A DNA stretch of 64,000 nucleotides, from contig CM066327.1 of NCBI GenBank assembly GCA_033807775.1, forward strand, positions 74,530,795 through 74,594,794. The letters are read 5' to 3'. The translations under genes were made by a program, and so were the position numbers. Source of the DNA: Saussurea involucrata (taxonomy: Eukaryota > Streptophyta > Magnoliopsida > Asterales > Asteraceae). Numbering within the stretch: the first letter of the stretch is position 1; each line of letters opens with the position of its first letter. Shown in pieces: positions 56,574 through 64,000 of this stretch. The notes below the pieces were generated by a model. That model searched no databases and was not told where the DNA came from. It saw only the letters and a list, made by a program, of their open reading frames with translations.

Positions 56574-56770
56574 TCAAATACAAACCATATATTTGTTGCA
56601 CCCCTTACAAACCACAGTCTGCATATGTGCAGACTGGTTCTGCATATATGCATTGTCCCATATGAATGTATGTCCATTATATGTATATTCTTGCACGTAT
56701 TCATATGCACATATGCAGACTGTGGTTTGTAAGGGGTGCAACAAATACAAGGTTTGCATTTTACGGAGCC
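56574..56770. mobile_element. Foldback MITE with perfect 39-bp inverted arms
   Basis: 56592-56630 (starting TTTGTTGCACCCC) is the exact reverse complement of 56707-56745. Diverged arms extend further out (ATACAAACCATA versus its inverse near 56748-56760). The loop again has GCATATATGCA-type palindromes. Perfect arms imply a recent origin or gene conversion. Confidence 0.85.
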
Positions 56771-57398
56771 TATCTATACATATAATGAATAAGTAACTAC
56801 ATTGACACGTGTCGTCGTCTGGTGAGCCGGCTTTATTGTTTTCCCACCTAAACATGTATCTGGACGCCTTTACATTATAGGTTCAATTAACACACTCACA
56901 TTCACTCCTCCTTACATCTCTCCTTAATTAATTTTTTTTTTAATTTATATCTTACATTTACTACCCTTATAATTACCTATGTAGTTTACTTTTAATCCAT
57001 TACTTTTTTATTTTTCATTTTAGACTCTTATCATATAAACATAAATATTGTATATGAACTAAAATGCATTAAAAAAACATTTCTATTTTTTACAAATTAT
57101 ATCATTGTAATCGTTTCGTCAATACCTTCGAAATAAGCCCAATATTGAATTTTTTTGATACATACGTACATATCCATACTTATAATAAATTCAAAAAAAT
57201 CTCCATCGTGTATAGTAATCCCAAAAATACGGTATAAACTTCTATGTTTAAATTCAAATTATTGATATAGTTTCATTTTTAAATTCAATTTTATTCTAGA
57301 TTTAACTTCATTTTGACTAATTAATGTTATAGTTTCATTTCTAATTCAAAAAACTTTACCTTTATTTTATCCCAAAAATAAACTTATTTTATCAAAGG
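56771..57398. other. AT-rich sequence upstream of the Helitron helicase fragment
   Basis: Contains T runs and no coding sequence. It may be the decayed 5' part of the Helitron, but no Helitron 5' end is recognised. Confidence 0.4.
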
Positions 57399-59591
57399 AA
57401 AAAAGGCTTTTCAATTGGAAGAATTCATTCAGTTTCTCCTGCTCTTGGTGAAGCGTATTATTTAAGAATTCTTTTGAATAAAGTCAAAGGTCCTAAATCA
57501 TTCGAAGACATTCGTACAGTAAATGGAGATATATTTCCTACATTTAGAGATGCATGTTATGCTATTGGGCTTTTAGATGACGACATGGAATATGTTGATG
57601 CCATTGAAGAAGCAAGTTTAACCGGTTCTGGTTTTTATATACGGTCTTTATTTGCAACCATGCTGATTTCAAATAGCCTGTCTAGACCTGAATTTGTTTG
57701 GCAAAAAACATGGCAATACTTGGCAGATGAGATTCTTTACAATCAACAAATTGCACTAAAGTCTCCAGGTATGTTAATTATCTATTTAGGTATTTTACAT
57801 TTATTATTTAAATACGAACCAATTTATTGTTTTATTATTTTTTTAAATATAATTTTCTTTCTTAAATATTTTTTCAGTTATTATTTCTATGTTATGATTG
57901 TTTAACATTTATATTATATATGTTACAGGTTTATCCCTTAATGATGATCAAGTCAAAAACTTGACATTGTTTGAGATTGAAAAGATCTTACTTCGTAACA
58001 ATTCCAGCCTAAAAAAATTCACCACTATGCCTTACCCTAATGATGATTCTGTTGAGTCTTCAAACAATCGTTTGATTACGGAGGAGCTAGATTACGACAT
58101 AGCTAATCTACAGAATGAGTTTCGTCAACTTCTAGGTGCTTTAACAAACGAGCAACGAGGTGTTTATGACGATATCATCACAGCGGTTCAAAATAACCAA
58201 GGAGGTGTGTTTTTTGTATATGGTTATCGCGGAACAGATAAAACATTTCTATGGAAGACATTATCTGCATCAATAAGATCTAGAGGAGAAATTGTTTTAA
58301 ACGTTGCTTCGAGTGGTATTGCTTCTTTACTTCTTACAGGAGGTAGGACAACACACTCTCGCTTTCAAATTCCTCTAATTCTTAACGAAGATTCTCGTTG
58401 TTACATAAAGCCAGACATTGATGTTGCCAAGTTAATAAAGAAGACTAGGTTGATTATATGGGATGAAGCACCAATGGTTCATCGGCATGCATTTGAAGCA
58501 TTGGATAGAAGTATGAACGATATTTTTGGTAGTCAAGGCATTACTGACTCGGAATTGCTTTTTGGTGGCAAAGTTGTTGATTTTGGAGGAGATTTCAGAC
58601 AAATTATGTCGGTTATTCCCAATGCAAGTAGACAAGACATTGTTAATGCGTCGTTAAGTTCATCTTACATTTGGGAAAAATGCAAAGTCCTAAGGTTAAC
58701 TAAAAACATAGGTTAACTGTTGACAGTCAAGCTTCTGATATCGAACAAACAAGGATTTTTGCAAACTGGCTTTTGGATTTAGGAGAAGGCAAGGTTGGTA
58801 GTGTGAATGATGGTGAGGCAATTATCGATATACCTGATAATCTTCTCATTACCGATACAACTGATCCTGTATCTGCATTAATTGAATTTGTCTATCCTTC
58901 TATTCTTGTAAATGTCAAGAATTCATCCTATTTTCAAGAAAGAGCAATACTTACACCCAAGCATGAAGTCGTTCAAGAAATAAATGATCGTTTGCTATCA
59001 TTGTTTCCAGGAGACGAAAAGGAGTACCTATGTTCAGATAGTCTGTGTGAATCAGAGCATCTTCACGAACAGTTTGATGAAACTTTATACTCACCTGATG
59101 TCTTAAATGGTCTTAAATTATCGGGTTTGCCAAACCATAAAATAGTACTAAAAGTTGGTGTTCCAGTTATGTTACTAAGGAATATTGATCAAAAATCTGG
59201 GTTATGTAATGGAACTAGACTACGGGTGTTATCTTTGGAAAATCGGGTTATAGAAGCAGAGATCATATCGGGAAGTAATATTGGAAGCCGAACATTTATT
59301 CCAAGAATGTCTTTGACACCTACAGACAAGAGGATTCCGTTCAAGTTTCAAAGAAGACAATTTCCAATTGCTGTATGTTTTGCCATGACTATAAATAAAA
59401 GCCAGGGACAATCATTATCGAAGGTTGGTTTGTTTCTGAGACAACCAGTCTTCACCCATGGTCAGTTGTATGTTGCTTTATCTAGAGTAAAAAGTAGGCA
59501 AGGTTTAAAAATATTAATTATAGATGATGAAGGTATAATTAGCAATAGAACAAAGAATGTTGTATATAAAGAAGTATTTGATAATTTATGA
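57399..59591 (+). pseudogene. Helitron helicase (PIF1-like, C-terminal part of Rep/Hel), broken
   Basis: Begins inside the conserved block before the helicase (GRIHSVSPALGEAYYLRILLN), so Rep and the N-terminus are absent. A 160-bp intron (57769-57928, CCAG/GTATG to TTACAG/G) is still splice-competent. The helicase follows from LTNEQRGVYDDII. Walker A reads GYRGTDKT instead of the usual GYGGTGKT, so nucleotide binding is probably lost. Walker B IIWDEAPM is intact. A one-base frameshift at about 58710 separates the second part (to 59591), which ends with motif VI (INKSQGQ...GQLYVALSRV). In intact elements this superfamily-1 helicase unwinds DNA during rolling-circle transposition. Here it is a decayed fragment. 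Confidence 0.9.
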
Positions 59592-59868
59592 TACGTTGTT
59601 CTTGTTTTTATTAATATTTTAACCATGTACTTTTCCATATTTTCATTTACGTTCTATTATAAATTTTGTTTTATAAATTTTTAATATTTATTCATATTTT
59701 TTTGCAAAACATCCTTTGTGAAAACTTTCTAAAACAAGGACATTTTGTAACCGGCTGCAAAAAAACAACTCTAAAGGGAAAAAAGCTTAGAAAAGTAGCA
59801 TCGTACTTTCGATGATCATTCATATATGTAAGATAAGTTTTCTGACATGATTTAATTTTTTTAAATTA
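59592..59868. other. 3' non-coding part of the Helitron
   Basis: AT-rich sequence between the helicase stop and the terminal hairpin. No other gene. Confidence 0.6.
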
Positions 59869-59897
59869 CCCTGTGTAATACACGGGTTCAAACCTAG

Positions 59898-59898
<1 letters not shown>
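59869..59898 (+). other. Helitron 3' terminus (hairpin and CTAG)
   Basis: CCCTGTGTAATACACGGG folds into a short stem with one bulged T, then TTCAAAC and CTAG at 59894-59897, then T and a TA repeat. This terminates the element that carried the helicase fragment. Confidence 0.8.
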
Positions 59899-59929
<31 letters not shown>

Positions 59930-60170
59930 TGGTTGGATTCACGTGAGACCAACATGTTTTCATGAGACCGTGAGACCACAAAATAACACTAAAACTTCAC
60001 AGCGATTCATTGTGAAGGTATGAAAAACATCGAATCTTCACAACAAATACACTGTGAAGGTTTACCTTTACAATACCTTCACAGTCTTTTGCCGTGAAGG
60101 TTTAGTGTTATTTTTTTGGTCTCACGGGTCACTCTCACGGAAATAGCTTGGTCTTACATGATCTCAAGTC
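59930..60170. mobile_element. Foldback MITE within (TA)n
   Basis: GTGAGACCACAAAATAACACTAAA on the left is mirrored by TTTAGTGTTATTTTTTTGGTCTCAC on the right (about 60090-60125). Several CTTCACAGTG/CACTGTGAAGG units pair inside. (TA)n runs lie just outside both ends (59898-59928 and 60181-60200). Confidence 0.75.
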
Positions 60171-60635
60171 TCTCTCTCTATTATATATATATATATATAT
60201 TCGGGTGTTAAGTTTGGTATTTACTAGGACCTATTATTCTTCACTTTTAGCTCACATAATTGGAGTGAAGGACAAGTTTGCATATATCCCTTCCCACCAG
60301 ACCCGATTTTCAAACAGGATATATAACGGGTTCGTTTGATTTGGTTTGTTTTTATTGTTTACATAAAATTTTCTCAACAATTGAGCAAATTATTCCTATT
60401 TGAATGACTGGCTTGCCTAACACAAAGGGGAAGCACCTTCATGAAATCCAACCCATGTCCCTCTTACGTTAAGTGTTGGACAATACCGATTAACATTTTA
60501 ACGTCTCTCAAGGAGAATAAACACCCAATCAGGGGTCCTCAAAGGACCGACGACGACTCATTATGCAAAATGACCAATTTAGAACCGATTTGTTATGCAA
60601 AAATTGTTGGATTACCACAAATAACTTAATCCATA
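60171..60635. other. Intergenic, nothing firm
   Basis: Contains a (TA)n run and then mixed-composition sequence that may be a decayed copia fragment, given what follows. Confidence 0.4.
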
Positions 60636-61070
60636 GATGATAAGCGAATCGTAAAAAAGATTCTAAGAAGCCTAACTCGGAAGTTCGAATATATCGTTGT
60701 TGCAATAGAGGAATCCAAAGACCTATCTACCCTTTCTCTCGAGAGTTTATTAGGAACTCTGCAGTCTCACGAACTGCGATTAAAACAGTTTGATACTTCT
60801 CAAGTAGACCAAGCATTTCAAGCCCAAGTTTCTTTAAAAGGAAACTTCAGTGATAAAGGAAAAGGGAAGTACCATGGGAAGGGAAAGTGGCTAGGAAAAG
60901 GTCCTGATGTGGACCAGAATCATAACGATCATGGTGCAGGGACTTCCGATCATGGTATCTTGTATAAAAAGGTAGACAACCCAAGGCTTATGGCTTATGG
61001 CTTATTGTGATAGTGACTATGGAGGAAGTATCGATGATAGCAAGAGTACTTCTAGACTTGAAGTGAAATG
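60636..61070 (+). pseudogene. Copia gag fragment joined to an RNase H fragment
   Basis: From about 60637 the frame reads a UBN2-type gag segment (KKILRSLTRKFEYIVVAIEE then LSLESLLGTLQSHE) and a Lys/Gly-rich tail to about 60990. After two stops, at about 61005-61065, comes CDSDYGGSIDDSKSTSR, the copia RNase H motif that normally lies thousands of bases downstream. Nearly all of pol is missing between them. Confidence 0.75.
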
Positions 61071-62371
61071 GTAGTTATATATGACAGTTTGGTTACATAT
61101 GACAGTTATGTATTACAGTTAAATATGGAATCAACCGTCAACCATGAAAGGTTGTGATGGTTCAAACTGTTTGGTTATTCAGTGTTCTTCCCAAATGAAA
61201 CTTCCTTTCATTCAGGTTCTTTATGATTTCCCAGATTAAATTTCTTGTCTTTTTATAACACTGTTTTGGAAAAGGGTTCTTGATTTTGAGCTCTGTGTAT
61301 TTGTGAAAACTAAATTTGTTGGGTACTTTCATGATTTTCTGATCAGGGTTTCTTTCTTTCTTTGCTTATCTGGTTTCTTTTCCTATATCTCAGTTCAACT
61401 CTAGTTTACTACTGAGGTTGAGATTTTAGAATTCAATATTCAATCTCAGAACTTATTCAAGATTTTACGTATTTTTCTGCTTATTATATAGTTTGATTAC
61501 AAATTTTATCTCTAAAACAAGGCATCTCCAAATTTTGGCACCAGTATATTACCAAATTTGATGCTTACCATTGTTTGACACCAAAGATAGTCAACGATCA
61601 AGAAACAAATATTTGAAATAAAAGAACAACCTATCTAAACTCTAAATAACAAGTAAATGATCAAGAAGCAAATAATTGAAATAAACCTAATTAGTTAATC
61701 TAAGTGGTAAACAAATAAACATACCCTAAACAAGTAAACAATAAACAAATAATCAAATAAACCTAACCTAACAATCAAATAATCAAATATATTATAAACC
61801 TAACATTAGAGGGAGAGAGTCAAGACCTCAGGCTTGTGCCGAACTACTGATAGACGAGATGGCAGAGGCGAGAGCAAAGAGAATTTGATCAATTGATTGT
61901 TAAGAAAATGAACCTACCCTTTAGCAGATGGGCTTAAAAATGTGATGCTCATTAGTCATTTAGGGCAGCAATCGCACATTCGATTTAGGGCAGAAGCAAT
62001 CCAACGGCTTCTTCTTCTCACTTCTGATTTAGGGCAGCAACGAGTTGTATGTAATGGTCTGTAAAAATAATTATAATAATGAAAGTTGTATGTTTCTTAG
62101 TGAAGACAACTTCTGTGTGTTAATCTATAATGGATTAAGTTATTTGTGGTAATCCAACAAAAAATGAGCGATTGCAAAAAAATTAAGTTGAAAAACTATG
62201 ATAAAAGGAAGCACCAAAACTTTCTCTTGAGACAATCAACGGGCAGTAGTAGTACCTTTTGTGTTTTACCACTATAATAATTAATTTACTCTAGAAAAGA
62301 ATATAGTTTGCGATTGGGATCATTAGAAATCTGAGTGTAAAACTAAAGATAGTGGTTGTAAATCATCGAGA
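61071..62371. other. Intergenic, AT-rich
   Basis: 61660-61800 is simple AAACAAATAA/CAAATAAACCTAA sequence. CTTCTTCTTC and GGGCAGCA phrases repeat at about 61960-62040. TTAAGTTATTTGTGGTAATCCAACAA near 62130-62160 is an inverted copy of TTGTTGGATTACCACAAATAACTTAA at about 60604-60630, so the two may be arms of one foldback element. No gene. Confidence 0.45.
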
Positions 62372-62383
62372 AAGGATAATGTG

Positions 62384-62576
62384 AACCACTAGGGTGGTGG
62401 CGTGTTGGCAAGGGCTTGGGGGATGTGGTGGAATATCCCATCCATCCCGGGTTCGAGTCCAGGCGTCAGCATTCTGTGGTCAGACTTAGTCTCAGATGGC
62501 CGCTTTGTTTGTTTGTTTCTAAATTGCCAAAGATGTAGTCTAGACAAAGCCTAGATGAACCTTATCCAAAAAAAAG
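62384..62576 (+). mobile_element. tRNA-derived SINE with 12-bp target duplication
   Basis: The A-box-like TGGCGTGTTGGCAAGGGC starts at 62398 and the B box GGTTCGAGTCC lies at 62450-62460. The unique body ends in CCAAAAAAAAG. AAGGATAATGTG is present directly outside both ends (62372-62383 and 62577-62588). About 190 bp. Confidence 0.88.
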
Positions 62577-62588
62577 AAGGATAATGTG

Positions 62589-62984
62589 GCCCATTTCCTT
62601 TGTCTCCTCAATTTTAATTTTATTGGGACATTTTCATTCGTTTTTAAATGGGCAAAAGGTCCATTGTGTTGGTGTACGTTTTAATTAGTGAATCATCCTA
62701 TGTAATTAGATTCAACTATGTATAAAAGAGAATGTAGAAGTTGATAATTAAGTTAAAATACAACTTAAGAGGTGCTAAAATGCACACACGTTCCTATAAC
62801 TACAACTTGCGGCATCTCCAATGGGTCACATTATATTTTACACTAAATTTTAAAAATAGTGTAAAAAGTAATTAGTGTTAATAGTAAATGTTCTCCAAAG
62901 GGTAACACTATTATTTATACCAACATATTCTAGACGTATTCTTTTTCTTATATTAATTTATAGACCTTTCAACAATATCTTTAT
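62589..62984. other. Intergenic, possible MITE
   Basis: The phrases CATCTCCAATGGGTCACATTATATTT and CTCCAAAGGGTAACACTATTATTT (62810-62920) are similar, suggesting a small duplicated or MITE-derived piece. No gene. Confidence 0.4.
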
Positions 62985-64000
62985 ATGTGAGGTCCATGAT
63001 CTTCAACAATCCAAGATTAAGTAACAATATGAGGAAGGAGAGAACAAATTATTATAGAAATGAAAAACTAATCTAGAGAGAACACAAATTGATTAGAAGG
63101 CTACATTTTGAATTATGAAAAGGTTAATACAAACTTACATGATAAGTCCTATTTATAGTTTCTCCTCCTAAAGTTTTGGAAAGCAAAATCATCTTGAAAT
63201 CTTTAGCTCCTCTCTCCCTTGATTTTCTTGAAAAACTTTAGCGGTGCATTCCTTCAAATGTAGGCTCGGCTCTCCCTTGAAAGTTGCTCTTTGAGAAACC
63301 AAGTCTAAATCTGATCACTCTTGATTTGAATTCTGAATACATAAGATCATAATTCTGAATGCACTTAGTCAGAACTTTGAATTCTGAATGCACTTAGTCA
63401 GAATTTTAAAATCAAGGACTTAGAACTTTGAATGCACTTAGTCAGAACATAGAATTTTGAATGCATTTAGTCAGAGTTCTGAATCAACTCTAAAAATAAT
63501 TCAGACCAGTCATGATCAATTATAGCGGCTTAAGAGCTTGGTTCGAATTTGCTCGAAGGAGGAACAGTAAAAAGCGCGCGCTACTCGATAGGGATGAGAC
63601 GACCCAAGCAAATAACATTGTTCAGCAACTGTAGAGAAATGTTCATCTTCAAAATACTTCAAACCACTGTATGAAGAAAATCCAGAACTTCAATCTTCAA
63701 GACATAGATGGATGATTATAAGCACTCAAAAGTCTGAATCACAACCAAAGCACCGGAACAATGATTGCAAGCACTCACAATTCTGATTGATCAGGTCAGA
63801 AGAATGATTAAGAGCACTCAAAGGTCTAGCATCGTCAACAAAACTTCAGAATAATGATTGCAAATACTCAAGCGTCTCTTCCAATCCAATCAAAGAATGA
63901 ATTCCAACACTCACCTTCTGAAAATCTTGAAAGACTTGAGCTCTTTTAAACTTTGACAATTGCTCAAAATATGTGACAAACTGAATATAAGAATGATGTC
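62985..64000 (-). repeat. Copia-type LTR, minus orientation, running off the right edge
   Basis: A minus-strand TATA box (TATAAATAGGA) at about 63157-63147 matches that of the LTR at 22348. The U3 side holds four copies of GAATGCACTTAGTCAGAA (63357-63476) and further CAGAA-TTCTGA phrases. The layout parallels 22057-23005, but the sequence is a different family. Boundaries are not defined. Confidence 0.5.
63357..63476. repeat. Four GAATGCACTTAGTCAGAA repeats
   Basis: Copies at about 63357, 63386, 63430 and 63459 with spacings of about 29-44 bases; the last has one internal change and a changed final base. Likely regulatory repeats in an LTR U3. Confidence 0.8.

Noticed and set aside
62398..62460. 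A functional tRNA gene
   Set aside because: Same reasoning: tRNA-like boxes in a 193-bp SINE with a 12-bp target duplication.

Overview
This window is nuclear DNA of a plant: AT-rich, with GT-AG introns, plant retrotransposons, nested MITEs, Helitrons and tRNA-derived SINEs. The protein families (importin beta with an 872-residue product, a kinase fused to jacalin lectin domains, Sirevirus-like Ty1/copia elements) fit a eudicot. I infer Asteraceae from the style of the kinase-lectin gene and the repeats, but cannot prove it from the sequence. Only two regions look like working host genes: an importin-beta (KPNB1-type) gene on the plus strand (transcribed region about 39300-44100, CDS 40715-43896) and a protein kinase with two jacalin-like lectin domains on the minus strand (CDS 52888-55439, four exons).

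Positions 1-23005 hold two large, decayed, Sirevirus-like Ty1/copia retrotransposons in tail-to-tail order. The plus-strand copy enters from the left edge (gag 222-1724, linker 1929-3068, pol 3098-6525). The minus-strand copy starts with a 5' LTR (about 22057-23005) and a primer-binding site at 22043-22054, followed by gag, linker and pol down to 16395. Both carry a second long reading region downstream of pol (plus 7829-11212, minus 15401-11593). It has a homologous N-terminal domain, basic Lys/Arg clusters, acidic Ser/Thr/Pro-rich tracts and a coiled coil. In both copies it is preceded by a roughly 1 kb spacer with ACGT-core sites and a TATA box. The two copies meet at about 11213-11592 and I can find neither 3' LTR. 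Both pol genes are broken by stops, frameshifts or deletions.

Positions 23006-39200 are a layered repeat field: a hAT-like DUF4371 pseudogene, hAT MITEs, a Ty3/gypsy-type LTR fragment, copia LTRs, foldback elements, a palindrome of about 1.45 kb with a CACTA-type MITE at its centre, and two hAT MITEs whose 8-bp target duplications are still readable. After the importin gene come more hAT MITEs, one containing a SINE with its own target duplication (47921-48119). Next is a Helitron (48937-52871) whose 3' end lies 16 bp beyond the stop codon of the kinase-jacalin gene.

The right part (55500-64000) has foldback elements with TGCATA-rich centres, a broken Helitron helicase gene with its 3' terminus (57399-59897), a copia gag/RNase H chimera, a second SINE with a 12-bp target duplication (62384-62576), and a copia LTR running off the right edge. 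The genes do not form a pathway. The window is two host genes embedded in transposable elements, and the shared extra gene of the two Sirevirus-like elements is the most interesting unexplained content.
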